From positions 4,154,001 to 4,218,000 of the forward strand of contig NZ_CP030117.1 of NCBI RefSeq assembly GCF_001039275.2: a stretch of 64,000 bases of DNA. The letters run 5' to 3'. Position numbers and translations under genes: made by a program. This DNA is from Brevibacillus brevis. Lineage in GTDB: Bacteria > Bacillota > Bacilli > Brevibacillales > Brevibacillaceae. Below are positions 50,888-59,880 of this stretch, piece by piece. A model generated the notes under the pieces. That model was not told the DNA's origin, made no database searches, and worked only from the letters and a program-made list of their open reading frames with translations. The stretch's first letter is position 1, and each line of letters starts with the position of its first letter.

Positions 50888-52930
50888 TTATTTCACTTCG
50901 ACTGTAAATGTAATCGTTTCTTTTCGTTCATCAACGTCTGTTTTTTTGACTGATCTTTTTTGTCTTGTAACGAGTTGGCAAGTCTTGTTGCTAAGGATAT
51001 TGGTTACTTTGATCTCGTATTTACCGGGCTGCTGCCGATCAATGTATTTGCTGATATCAAGTGATTCCAGTCCGTTACCAGTGTCGCCATCTCGATTGGA
51101 AGGCTTAATGGCAGTGATTTCTTTTCCTTCGTAGTAGATCTCGATCCGATTTTCTGAGGATATCGTAGCACTGCTATGCTCTTGTCTAGCACCGATGGCG
51201 TTCTCTCCATATTTCCACTCATACTTTGGCATATGGTAAGCGGAAGCCTTCCTGCTCTCTCTAACTTTCTTCGTTCCAGTTCGCTCTGCATACGTCGAGA
51301 TGAGCTGTAAGTTTTCCAATTCAGCAAGATCGCTCTCAGATTCCACAGTCACAAGATCTCCATCTCGAAATTCCTTGCCCTCTTTTCCTCTCATGAACAT
51401 CGGCGCTGATGATGGAGCCATACCTGAATCACCTGCATCACAACTTTGGGACGCTGGGATTGGTGGCGTATCCTCAATGACCTGTATGTAACCACACCAT
51501 GTCTTGGCAGGGTCTCTTTTGCTGTAATAGTTTACCTTGTAACGCCCTGGCTTATAACCAGACAGTAGCAAGCCTGTATGATCCCAATTCAATTTATCAC
51601 TATCGACCACGACGTTATCGACTGCCCATACTCCTGGTCCTTCCTCGTCATCAGCTTCACTACCGAATTCGATATGCTCTGCTGCTGTAGTCAGCCATAT
51701 CACATGAACCGGGTTTTGATAGAGCTTCACTGTATTGTCTGATGAATACACGTTTGCTTTCTCGACCATGAGTGTAGATTTTTCGTTTGGCTGCATCAAC
51801 ACATCCATCGTGACGTCTCCGCTTGTGGGACCACAAGCATTTGGTGCACCTGGAATTTGTATGTGAATCGTAGTCGACGTAGAACCTCCCCATAAGGAAT
51901 CCGTTTTGTTTTCCTTGGAATCTGGCTCAAAAGTGACAGAAATCGTCATACCCGCCAGCATCATCGGGATATCCACTTCAAAATGGTGCGCATTCGTCAA
52001 CGTTTGTCCAGTTCCGTTCACCGACCATCGACCTGGGTATGCCGAATACAAAGAAATCTTACCTGGTGACTCCGGGGCAGTAATAGTCTGATCCGGTGCC
52101 AGTTTTTGACCACTCGCATCTGTTCCCATATATAGCTCCGCCATGCCAATCTGAACCGTCGTAGTCCAAGGCGACATGGAGGTATCATCAGGTAGAAACA
52201 GGAGTTGGTATTGACCAGTCAACAACGTACCTGTTGAAAACACAGTAGCAGGAACAGATCTCATTTCTTGGTTCGTAGACTTGTTTGTTAGCTTCCACGT
52301 ACCGGGTACAGAACTGTTAAAATCAGTTGACCCCATATTTCCGAAAATGGTCGTCTGCCCGCCTGTCGCCAAAGGCTCTCCCTCTGCCTTTTCTCCCTTA
52401 TAAATACGTGGGTAATTTTGTGCTTCTACCTGAAAACTCACGTGTAACGTACTGCTCTTCGCATTGGCATCAGTCACTACAAAGGTCAACGTATGAGAGC
52501 CAGCAGACAATTTCATTGCGGGAATTGTGAAGCGCGGTACCTGCCATTTGAACACTTCTTGATTTGAGCTTTGCTCCATTTGAAACTCCGTTAATTCTAC
52601 ACCATCCAAATATACTTGCTTTCGACTCAGGTTTGTTCCATTTCCATAAGTAGTCTGTATCACATCAATATCGAGTGGTGTCTCCGGAGGTAGAATAAAC
52701 TCATCATTCTTCACCCAGTTCCAACCTTTTGAATCCAGTCCCGCAACCTGATAATCGTTAAAGATAACCATATCGTGAACAGGCTGCTTCCGGATTGGCT
52801 TAGATACTTGGCTGTTTTTTTTCATTGATGCTGTTGCCCCGGCTCCCATGGCTGGCGGTACTGACACACCTGACAACAAGGTACCAGTTGCCAAACACAC
52901 AAGTAGTGCTTTTACAACCCATTTTTTCAC
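50888..52930 (-). CDS. large secreted multi-domain protein of unknown function
   Basis: A 680-residue exported protein. The signal peptide ends near residue 30 (PPAMGAGA). The mature chain looks like a string of beta-sandwich domains: an N-terminal one with DIDVIQTTYGNGTNLSRKQVYLDGVEL, several middle ones (SAGSHTLTFVVTDANAKSSTL, TGQYQLLFLPDD, PGKISLYSAYPGRWSVNGTG), and a C-terminal one with PGKYEIKVTNILSNKTCQ. It has few cysteines and no cell-wall anchor, S-layer homology or catalytic motif. The start is ATG 52930 with AGGAGGGCAGTTCGTG. It could be a surface adhesin or matrix protein; unassigned. Confidence 0.7.
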   Translation of the reverse strand: MKKWVVKALLVCLATGTLLSGVSVPPAMGAGATASMKKNSQVSKPIRKQPVHDMVIFNDYQVAGLDSKGWNWVKNDEFILPPETPLDIDVIQTTYGNGTNLSRKQVYLDGVELTEFQMEQSSNQEVFKWQVPRFTIPAMKLSAGSHTLTFVVTDANAKSSTLHVSFQVEAQNYPRIYKGEKAEGEPLATGGQTTIFGNMGSTDFNSSVPGTWKLTNKSTNQEMRSVPATVFSTGTLLTGQYQLLFLPDDTSMSPWTTTVQIGMAELYMGTDASGQKLAPDQTITAPESPGKISLYSAYPGRWSVNGTGQTLTNAHHFEVDIPMMLAGMTISVTFEPDSKENKTDSLWGGSTSTTIHIQIPGAPNACGPTSGDVTMDVLMQPNEKSTLMVEKANVYSSDNTVKLYQNPVHVIWLTTAAEHIEFGSEADDEEGPGVWAVDNVVVDSDKLNWDHTGLLLSGYKPGRYKVNYYSKRDPAKTWCGYIQVIEDTPPIPASQSCDAGDSGMAPSSAPMFMRGKEGKEFRDGDLVTVESESDLAELENLQLISTYAERTGTKKVRESRKASAYHMPKYEWKYGENAIGARQEHSSATISSENRIEIYYEGKEITAIKPSNRDGDTGNGLESLDISKYIDRQQPGKYEIKVTNILSNKTCQLVTRQKRSVKKTDVDERKETITFTVEVK

Positions 52931-53128
52931 GAACTGCCCTCCTACTTTTTCGTCTTACGTATTTGCATGGAAACAACTGATTTTATTCGACAATAACCGT
53001 GTTTTATCCTTTATGTTCTCATGCCTTTTCCTAAACTCGATATAGTTAAAAACTATCCATTTAATAATTTATATAGATTTGACTTATGTCTTTTAAATCG
53101 GTAAAAAGGAAGAAAGGGAGGGATACAG

Positions 53129-53929
53129 ATGATTCGAACCAATCAATGGAATGCCGGGCTATACGACGCCAAAATGAATTTCGTTTCTGAATACGGCAAA
53201 GAGTTAGTGGACTGGCTGCAGCCGGCTCCTGGAGAAAGCATTCTTGACTTAGGCTGTGGAACAGGCGACCTGTGTGCTCAACTATCGCTTGCAGGAGCAA
53301 ATGTGACAGGAATCGATTTTTCTGCCGCCATGATTGAGGCTGCTCGCCAAAAATATCCGCAGTTTGCCTTTGAAGTAGCCGATGCGCATACGTATCGTAC
53401 ACATGTCCGTTACGACGCTGTCTTTTCCAATGCCGCACTCCACTGGATGAAACGTCCTGCCGAAGTCGTTGAAACCATTTGGCTGGCTCTTGCTCCCGGC
53501 GGACGCTTTGTTGCCGAATTTGGAGGACACGGCAATTGTGGACAAATCACACAGGCATTACGAACTGTATTGGCGCGAAAAGGAATATCTGCTGATGAGC
53601 GCTCCCCTTGGTATTTTCCCAGCATTGGAGAGTACACGACTCTTTTGGAGAAGCAAGGCTTCCATGTCGTACTTGCCTCCCATTTTGATCGTCCGACAGT
53701 CATGGCTGATGGGGACCTGGGGCTTTCGCATTGGCTGAATTCTTTTTGCAGTCCTTTTTTTGCAGGACTGTCGGCAGATGAAATCCAGCAAGTCTGTAGG
53801 GAAGTCACTGACTTCCTGCGTCCTGCGCTGTTTCAAGAGGGTCACTGGGTGCTCGATTACAAGCGTATTCGCGTCCTTGCCCATAAGAAATCAGAGAATG
53901 ATACTCTACATGGGGGTGCTCCACGATGA
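53129..53929 (+). CDS. class I SAM-dependent methyltransferase
   Basis: A 266-residue methyltransferase. Motif I is ILDLGCGTGDLCAQLSLAGA, followed by VTGIDFSAAMIEAARQKYP and YDAVFSNAALHWM, the layout of trans-aconitate or malonyl-CoA methyltransferase-type enzymes (Methyltransf_11/25). The start is ATG 53129 with AAAGGGAGGG. Its stop overlaps the start of the racemase-like gene by four bases (ATGA), so the two are coupled. The substrate is unknown. Confidence 0.87.
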   Translation: MIRTNQWNAGLYDAKMNFVSEYGKELVDWLQPAPGESILDLGCGTGDLCAQLSLAGANVTGIDFSAAMIEAARQKYPQFAFEVADAHTYRTHVRYDAVFSNAALHWMKRPAEVVETIWLALAPGGRFVAEFGGHGNCGQITQALRTVLARKGISADERSPWYFPSIGEYTTLLEKQGFHVVLASHFDRPTVMADGDLGLSHWLNSFCSPFFAGLSADEIQQVCREVTDFLRPALFQEGHWVLDYKRIRVLAHKKSENDTLHGGAPR

Positions 53930-54600
53930 CTCGTATTGCCTGTCTCCATGGACATTATTCGAATATTTCGCTCTTATCAGATGCGTTCGCAGCCTTTGAA
54001 GTTGAGCTCATTCATTTTGTTGATCCAGGTTTACTCCTGCAAAACGCGGGAACCCCTATCCATACCAAGGAACAATCGCATGCCAAATTACGTGAGCAAC
54101 TAAGCTGGATGCAGAGCTGCGCGGTCGATGCAATCGTAATCACTTGTACGCAGTATGCCGCACTAGTAACACCAGAGGATGAGGCAACTGCCACTGTCCC
54201 CATCTTCACAATCGATGGCCCTTTTTTTCATGAGCTTGCACGATATACGGAGCCACAAATTCTGCTGTTCTCCAATCCCGCTACTGTCCAACCTACGATG
54301 GAGCGTCTCGTGCAACACGCCCATTCCCACAATCTACATCCGGAGATACAAGTAAACATCGTCGAAAATGCTTTTGCCCTACTCATGGAAAACCAGGAGG
54401 AAGCGTACAGAGAAGCGATTAAAGACGCTCTGTATCAGCTCCACCATACGATTCCAGACCGAGCTATTGCAGTGGCACAGCTCTCCATGGTACCTGTTGC
54501 TGATCAGTTTGCAAAGGAAAACGGCTGTACAATCTCCCATCCTTTACATAGTTTGACGTCACAAATGTCCACAACGTTACGATTACGTTCAAATCGTTGA
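53926..54600 (+). CDS. aspartate/glutamate racemase-like protein
   Basis: A 224-residue protein with an Asp/Glu racemase-like arrangement: an N-terminal ACLHGHYSN region and the first active-site-type cysteine in DAIVITCTQYAALV. The position of the second catalytic cysteine reads AVAQLSMVPVADQFA, with no Cys, so two-base racemisation is unlikely. It may be a decarboxylase, an isomerase or a degenerate member. It is coupled to the upstream methyltransferase by an ATGA overlap. The family call is tentative. Confidence 0.55.
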   Translation: MTRIACLHGHYSNISLLSDAFAAFEVELIHFVDPGLLLQNAGTPIHTKEQSHAKLREQLSWMQSCAVDAIVITCTQYAALVTPEDEATATVPIFTIDGPFFHELARYTEPQILLFSNPATVQPTMERLVQHAHSHNLHPEIQVNIVENAFALLMENQEEAYREAIKDALYQLHHTIPDRAIAVAQLSMVPVADQFAKENGCTISHPLHSLTSQMSTTLRLRSNR

Positions 54601-54622
54601 AAAGCGTATGCGTGTAAAAAAA

Positions 54623-54667
54623 CAGCCCCGTTTGCTTAGGTCTTTGGCCAGTGGCAACGGGGCTTTC
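54623..54667. terminator. terminator between the racemase-like and adaptor genes
   Basis: AGCCCCGTT and AACGGGGCT pair across a 25-base loop, followed by TTCGC. Moderate. Confidence 0.65.
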
Positions 54668-54691
54668 GCTATAAACGAATTCGATTGGCTT

Positions 54692-56209
54692 TTACATGCC
54701 TTCGGAGTTGGTCACCAGAACCTCTTCTCCCTCATTCAAGCCGCCTTTGATTTCAATAAAATCATATCCTTCAATACCGATTTCTACGTCTTTCGGCATT
54801 GGATCTCCGGTGCTCGGATCTTTCACCATAACCGTTCCTTGACCTGGCCCCAGAATTTCAACCGCATTGCTTGGCAAGCGCAGGACATTTTGTGCTTGGG
54901 CGACGATAATATCGTTGTCTCCCGTCATCCCATGCTTAAAATCAGCCTTGTCTAGCAGTTCCACTTTTACCGCGAACCGAACTTCCTTGTCTTCTTTTTT
55001 TCCTTCTTTTGGGAGCTCTATGACTTTGCCTTTAAACGGCTCCGTACCAAACGCATACACGTAAACATCGACATTTTGTCCGATTTTAATCTCGGGAATA
55101 TCGAGCTCTCCAACGGCTGCCACAAAGTAAACAGAAGTCGTGTCCATAATAATGGCTGCAGGATCTGATCCTGGCGCTTCACCTTCTTTTACACCCAGCT
55201 TGGTGATGACACCGCTGATTGGCGCTGTTACCTGGTTCTTCGCAATTTCACGCTTTTTCTGCTCCATGTTCAATAAGGACGATTTTAGTGCGAGCTCTTT
55301 TTCCAGCAGCTCCATACCTGACGCTTCCATATCCATCTTGAACAGTTGTTGCCCTACTTTGACTACATCGTCCTTTTTCACGTCTACCTTGCCAATTTTT
55401 CCGTGAGTACCCGCCAAAATTTCTATTTCATCTGGCAACTGGAATTCTTTCTGATTTCGGCTTACATATAAGAGGCCCTTATCATCCGTATACTGTACCT
55501 CACCCTTGTCCCCAACGTAGATGGCACCAGGCTTCTTGACCAAAACCTCGACATCATGAATACCGCCCGCTCCTTCTACCTTTTCGCCAATTCTGTCCAC
55601 TTCCGTTACGACACCATCCACAAAGTACATGGAAGTCGGAATGAATACCTTCACTTTTTGACCTACACTGAATCTTTCAGACTCATAGGAGGTAAATTGC
55701 CCAATAATTTTCAGATAGTCGGTATTAGCCAGCTTGACTACTACCTGCTCCGGTCTTACATCTTGCCCTTCTTCCACAAGGACCTCAACCACTTTTCCTT
55801 CTTTAGTAGCCGTGATCTTGTCTTTCTTTTGTTTAATTTCACTTAGCTCTTTTTTCGCTTTTAAAATGTCCAGCTCCAGCTTTTGAATTTCCAACTGTGC
55901 ATCCGAGCTGTCTATCGTGAACAAGACATCGCCTTTTTTCACAGATTGCCCTTCCTTGACTAGCACACGTTGCACCTTGCCGCTGAGCTCTGGCTTGACT
56001 TCCTCACGCGCCTTCGCTTCCACTGTCCCTGCTGAGTTGATCGTTTTCTTAACGTCACCACGTTCCACGAGCGCTGTCGGGAAGTTCGGTTTTTCTTCTG
56101 GCTTTTCTTCTGTAACCTCTTCGCCCTTGAAGTACGAATAGCCGTAATAGCTTCCCCCTCCAAGAACGGCCACGACCGTGGCGATAATGATCCATTTTTT
56201 CTTGTTCAT
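54692..56209 (-). CDS. HlyD/MacA-type membrane fusion protein of an ABC exporter
   Basis: A 505-residue adaptor protein. An N-terminal membrane anchor (WIIIATVVAVLGGGSYYGYSYF) is followed by a lipoyl half (VEAKAREEVKPELSGKVQRVLVKEGQSVKKGDVLFTIDSSD), a coiled-coil hairpin (LEIQKLELDILKAKKELSEIKQKKDKI), a second lipoyl-like segment and beta-barrel domains. The start is ATG 56209 with GAGGAA; an upstream ATG at 56233 touches the preceding gene. It is third gene of the cassette ATPase-permease-adaptor; the spacers before the permease and before the adaptor are both 24 bases. In Gram-positives such adaptors work without TolC. Confidence 0.88.
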   Translation of the reverse strand: MNKKKWIIIATVVAVLGGGSYYGYSYFKGEEVTEEKPEEKPNFPTALVERGDVKKTINSAGTVEAKAREEVKPELSGKVQRVLVKEGQSVKKGDVLFTIDSSDAQLEIQKLELDILKAKKELSEIKQKKDKITATKEGKVVEVLVEEGQDVRPEQVVVKLANTDYLKIIGQFTSYESERFSVGQKVKVFIPTSMYFVDGVVTEVDRIGEKVEGAGGIHDVEVLVKKPGAIYVGDKGEVQYTDDKGLLYVSRNQKEFQLPDEIEILAGTHGKIGKVDVKKDDVVKVGQQLFKMDMEASGMELLEKELALKSSLLNMEQKKREIAKNQVTAPISGVITKLGVKEGEAPGSDPAAIIMDTTSVYFVAAVGELDIPEIKIGQNVDVYVYAFGTEPFKGKVIELPKEGKKEDKEVRFAVKVELLDKADFKHGMTGDNDIIVAQAQNVLRLPSNAVEILGPGQGTVMVKDPSTGDPMPKDVEIGIEGYDFIEIKGGLNEGEEVLVTNSEGM

Positions 56210-56233
56210 CTTACGTTCCTCACATTTCATCAC

Positions 56234-57691
56234 TTATTCAGATCGAATCGCTTGCAGCGCACTTAAACGAGACGCACGGATCGCCGGGAAGATTCCCGCC
56301 AACACCCCAATGATAAAGGAGAAGCCGATCGCAAAGAGTGCCAGCCAGCTCGGAATGACCGCCAATTTTGTTGGCTCAGCCTCTGGATCACCACCGCCGT
56401 AGCCCATGTTCAGACTATCCAAGAGACCGCCAGACGCACCGAAGTAATTCACGAGCTCAACCGCTCCCCACGCCATGCCAAGACCAGCTAGTCCACCAAT
56501 TAATCCAATAAAACCTGATTCCATTAAGAACAGCCAGCGAATATTCAACACAGTGGCTCCGATTACTTTCATGATCCCAATCTCTTTGGTTCGCTCTAAA
56601 ATCGACATGATCATCGTATTGACGATTCCAATGGTTGCAACGAGCAAGGAGATTGCTGCAATTCCTCCGAGGACCATCTGAATCACGAAGAAGAAGTTAT
56701 TGATGGTTTCCAGCTCACGTGCAGGCGACCATACTTCAAAGCCATTTTCCTTCAACGCTTTGACTACACCCTCGACTTTTTCACGAGATTCTACCTTGAC
56801 TGTAATTCTGTCAAATTCAAAGGTATCCTTTTTAGCTTTATCGCGTGAACGGCGCGATGCTCCCTCTTCGACTTCGTCACCTCGACTGCGCGTGACCCAC
56901 TCGTTCAGCTCTTTCACAACGTTAATCGGAACATAAACCGCGGCTGATGAGTTACGTTCTTCAGACTTCTTTAATTGACCGACAACCTTCACACGCAGTT
57001 CTTTTTTCTCGTATTTCGGTTCATCGTCGATGCGATATTCGCGTGACAAGATGAGAGTCCCTGCTCTGTCTACGAGATTGAAGGCCAGTGCTTCTCCGCC
57101 CCCTATATCAGGAGGTGGCATCTGAGACATTTCATGCCGTCCAGCTCCGGCCTTTCTTCGCCGTTCCTCGCGCTTTTCCTTTTCTACGTCGCGCAATTCT
57201 CTGGATACATCGAAAGCAACCACGATCTCTTGTGGGGCCCCTGTCAGATAGCTTCCTTTTTCAATGTCATTTTTGCGATAGGCAGCCGACTCATTCACAT
57301 CCACCCCAATAAGCTGTACGTAACCTTCTCGCCTACCTACCTTAAGCTTTGCTTGCTCTCGTAATTCTTTTATCGGCATAACAGCCTGAATGCCAGGAAT
57401 CTTTTTTAATTCCTGCACCGCTTGCATATTCAGCTTCTTGACCTTATCCTCTGGAACATCAATCCATTCGCCATTTTCCTCGTACCAACGCAATGGCTCG
57501 ACGTCCATCTCTGTCAAGTTCCCGAAGTTCTCCAAGCTTTTTACCGCACTTTCCTTAAGCCCTAAACTTAATGCCATCATCGCGACGATTGCAGCCGTCC
57601 CGATCATGACACCAACCGACGTAAGGGCTGTCCGTAGCTTCATTCGCCACAGATTCCTCCAGACGATGCGAAAAGAATCCATTACCTTCAC
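56234..57691 (-). CDS. MacB-type ABC transporter permease
   Basis: A 485-residue permease with the MacB/FtsX layout: helix 1 near residues 20-42 (RTALTSVGVMIGTAAIVAMMALSLGL), a large extracytoplasmic MacB_PCD domain of about 290 residues, and three C-terminal helices (FFVIQMVLGGIAAISLLVATIGIVNTMIMSILERTKEIGIMKVIGA, then SGFIGLIGGLAGLGMAW and ALFAIGFSFIIGVLAGIFPA). The extracytoplasmic loop has unusually charged stretches (EKREERRRKAGAGRHE and DEVEEGASRRSRDKAKKD). The start is GTG 57691, seven bases after GAGGTGA. Substrates of such systems include peptides and antibiotics. Confidence 0.9.
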   Translation of the reverse strand: MKVMDSFRIVWRNLWRMKLRTALTSVGVMIGTAAIVAMMALSLGLKESAVKSLENFGNLTEMDVEPLRWYEENGEWIDVPEDKVKKLNMQAVQELKKIPGIQAVMPIKELREQAKLKVGRREGYVQLIGVDVNESAAYRKNDIEKGSYLTGAPQEIVVAFDVSRELRDVEKEKREERRRKAGAGRHEMSQMPPPDIGGGEALAFNLVDRAGTLILSREYRIDDEPKYEKKELRVKVVGQLKKSEERNSSAAVYVPINVVKELNEWVTRSRGDEVEEGASRRSRDKAKKDTFEFDRITVKVESREKVEGVVKALKENGFEVWSPARELETINNFFFVIQMVLGGIAAISLLVATIGIVNTMIMSILERTKEIGIMKVIGATVLNIRWLFLMESGFIGLIGGLAGLGMAWGAVELVNYFGASGGLLDSLNMGYGGGDPEAEPTKLAVIPSWLALFAIGFSFIIGVLAGIFPAIRASRLSALQAIRSE

Positions 57692-57715
57692 TGTTTGTTC
57701 ACCTCATACCCTCGC

Positions 57716-58417
57716 CTACGCTGGTCTTGTCCTTTTTTGTACAACCCGTCCGTCCTGGAGATAAATGACGCGGTCGGACTGTTCCGCTACTTCCTGCTCA
57801 TGGGTAACGATGATGAACGTAGTCCCATTTTCCTTGTTCATTTCTCTCATTAATAGGAGAATCTCTTGTTCTGTCTTCGAGTCCAGGTTCCCCGTCGGCT
57901 CATCCGCCAAGATAATGCCAGGCTGATTGACGAGCGCTCTCGCGATACTGACACGCTGCTGCTGTCCACCACTGAGCTCATTGGGTCTGTGGTCGATACG
58001 ACCTTCCAGCCCTACGCGGTGGAGGATTTCCGTTGCTTTTGCCCGACGTTTTTTCTTGCTTTCGCCTGCAAAAATCAAGGGAAGTTCTACGTTTTCCAAC
58101 GCTGTCAGATTTGGGAGCAGATTGTATGACTGGAAGATAAAGCCCATATTTTTACGGCGAAACATGCATAGTTCGTTTTCGCTGTAGCTGGAAATCTGTG
58201 CTCCGCTAACCATGACACTCCCTTCCTCCGGCTTGGTCAAACCTGCAAGCAAGTTCAAAAGCGTAGACTTGCCTGACCCCGACGAGCCACACAAAGCCAC
58301 GAATTCTCCCTTGTTGATATGAAGGTTGATATCAAACAGCACGGGAACTTTGATTTTTCCCGTTCCGTAGCTGTGATTGACCCCTGTCACCGTCAGCTCT
58401 CCTGTTGAATTGACCAT
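57716..58417 (-). CDS. ABC transporter ATP-binding protein (MacB/LolD type)
   Basis: A 233-residue ATPase: Walker A GSSGSGKSTLLNLLAGL, Q-loop FIFQSYNLLPNL, signature ELSGGQQQRVSIARAL, Walker B GIILADEPTGNLD and H-loop IIVTHEQEVAEQ. It energises the permease encoded next. The start is ATG 58417, about ten bases after GAGGTG; the frame opens earlier at 58471 without a site. It is first gene of the exporter operon, preceded by a region with repeated (C/T)GTAAC motifs. Confidence 0.93.
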   Translation of the reverse strand: MVNSTGELTVTGVNHSYGTGKIKVPVLFDINLHINKGEFVALCGSSGSGKSTLLNLLAGLTKPEEGSVMVSGAQISSYSENELCMFRRKNMGFIFQSYNLLPNLTALENVELPLIFAGESKKKRRAKATEILHRVGLEGRIDHRPNELSGGQQQRVSIARALVNQPGIILADEPTGNLDSKTEQEILLLMREMNKENGTTFIIVTHEQEVAEQSDRVIYLQDGRVVQKRTRPA

Positions 58418-58638
58418 AAGTTTGTCGCACCTCATTCGTTCTTTCAAAATGGAAGTTTTCGTAAACACCACATACTAAAGACGTAACATTTCGCAAAACG
58501 TAACGCTTCTTTCGGAAACAATTTACGTTTTACAAAAAAACAATCTTTTCTTCAAAAATATGTAACAGCCATGTAACCTTTTGCGGCCCAAATCGTAATA
58601 CAATGTAGATGTCAACAAACCATGGAGGGTCGAAGAAG

Positions 58639-58812
58639 ATGACTATCTATCGCTTTTTATTTGAAACAGCAACACGCAGATGGGTTGAAATCATCAAGGC
58701 ACCCAGTATGTTTGAGGCAGCAAAGCAAGCCAAACAGCTTGCAACCAAGCGTTCCAAGTCCATGTCCACTACCATCAGCTTCTCTTTTCACCACGCTGCT
58801 TCTCAAGCATAA
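58639..58812 (+). CDS. small basic hypothetical protein
   Basis: A 57-residue protein (MTIYRFLFETATRRWVEIIKAPSMFEAAKQAKQLATKRSKSM..). It has an N-terminal strand pair and a helix, as in small DUF-type Bacillales proteins. I do not recognise it. The start is ATG 58639 with GGAGGG nine bases upstream. It is divergent from the exporter operon and has its own terminator, which supports it being a real gene. Confidence 0.65.
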   Translation: MTIYRFLFETATRRWVEIIKAPSMFEAAKQAKQLATKRSKSMSTTISFSFHHAASQA

Positions 58813-58827
58813 TTGCACACATACATA

Positions 58828-58860
58828 AACCGCTTACCCGTTATGGGAGGCGGTTTTTAT
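58828..58860 (+). terminator. terminator of the 57-residue gene
   Basis: AAACCGCTTACCC and GGGAGGCGGTTT pair around a short loop, followed by TTATATTTT. Confidence 0.8.
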
Positions 58861-58982
58861 ATTTTGGGGATATTATTGACAGCACCGATTTCTTCCTCTT
58901 TAATATAGAGAGAGGCATTACAGTGCATGACAGTATAGATCCGCTTCGATAGTGCAGCGGTATACAAAGGGAGATAATCACA

Positions 58983-59810
58983 ATGACCATGAAGAAAGCA
59001 CTCACCATTGCAGGTTCCGACACCAGCGGCGGAGCTGGTCAGCAAGCAGACCTCAAAACGTTTCAGGAGCTTGGTGTTTTCGGGATGACCGCCCTCACCG
59101 TTATCGTAGCCCAAGATCCACATAACGAATGGTTTCACGAAGTGTTTCCGATCGATGTTGCGATCCTGGAAAAACAAATCGAAACCGTACTCGCAGGAAT
59201 TGGCGTAGATGCTGTAAAAACAGGGATGCTCGGAACCACTGAACTGGTTGACCTCGCTACCCGTAAAATAAAACAATACGATTTGAAAAATGTTGTCGTT
59301 GACCCTGTGATGATCTGTAAGGGTGCAGATGAAGCACTCCATCCAGAAATTGCAGTCAGCCTGCGTGAAGTCTTGCTCCCGCATGCAACAGTTGCGACTC
59401 CTAACCTGTTCGAAGCTGGTATTCTCAGCAAAATGGGCGCGCTGAAAAGTGTCGATGACATGAAGGAAGCGGCAAAACGCATTCACGACTTCGGCACCTC
59501 TTACGTCGTTGTAAAAGGCGGCAGCAAGCTTCAAAGCGGCAATGCCGTAGATGTTTTCTATGACGGAAAAACGATCGAGGTATTGGAATCAGAACGCTTT
59601 GAAACGAGCTTTACTCATGGTGCTGGTTGCACGTTTTCGGCTGCAATCTGTGCCGAATTGGCAAAAGGAAGCTCTGTACACAACGCTGTAGCGGTTGCCA
59701 AAGACTTTATTACCGAAGCGATTCGCCACTCGTTTGCTCTCAATAAATATGTAGGACCTACTAATCACGGTGCGTACCGCATGAAAAAGCACGGCGAAGC
59801 GATTTGCTAA
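58983..59810 (+). CDS. pdxK: pyridoxine/pyridoxal/pyridoxamine kinase (PdxK, ThiD-like)
   Basis: Phosphorylates B6 vitamers (and possibly hydroxymethylpyrimidine). The 275-residue ribokinase-fold protein matches B. subtilis PdxK at its landmarks: KALTIAGSDTSGGAGQQADLKTFQE, DAVKTGMLGT, VVDPVMICKGADE and the catalytic THGAGCTFSAAI (anion-hole GAGC). The start is ATG 58983 with AAAGGGAG upstream. It is a single gene with a strong terminator. ThiD is the main alternative, but the GAGCTFS catalytic loop and length fit PdxK. Confidence 0.92.
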   Translation: MTMKKALTIAGSDTSGGAGQQADLKTFQELGVFGMTALTVIVAQDPHNEWFHEVFPIDVAILEKQIETVLAGIGVDAVKTGMLGTTELVDLATRKIKQYDLKNVVVDPVMICKGADEALHPEIAVSLREVLLPHATVATPNLFEAGILSKMGALKSVDDMKEAAKRIHDFGTSYVVVKGGSKLQSGNAVDVFYDGKTIEVLESERFETSFTHGAGCTFSAAICAELAKGSSVHNAVAVAKDFITEAIRHSFALNKYVGPTNHGAYRMKKHGEAIC

Positions 59811-59826
59811 TTACGTCCTTGTAAAC

Positions 59827-59878
59827 AAAAACTCCTGACCGTATCCGAGTCTTCCTCGGCAGGTCAGGAGTTTTCTTA
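59827..59878. terminator. bidirectional terminator between pdxK and rarD
   Basis: AAAACTCCTGACC and GGTCAGGAGTTTT form a perfect 13-bp stem with T-runs on both strands. Confidence 0.92.
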
Positions 59879-59880
59879 TT

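Noticed and set aside
58857..59534. A 225-codon frame antisense to pdxK
   Set aside because: Opposite a certain gene, no ribosome binding site and no domain.
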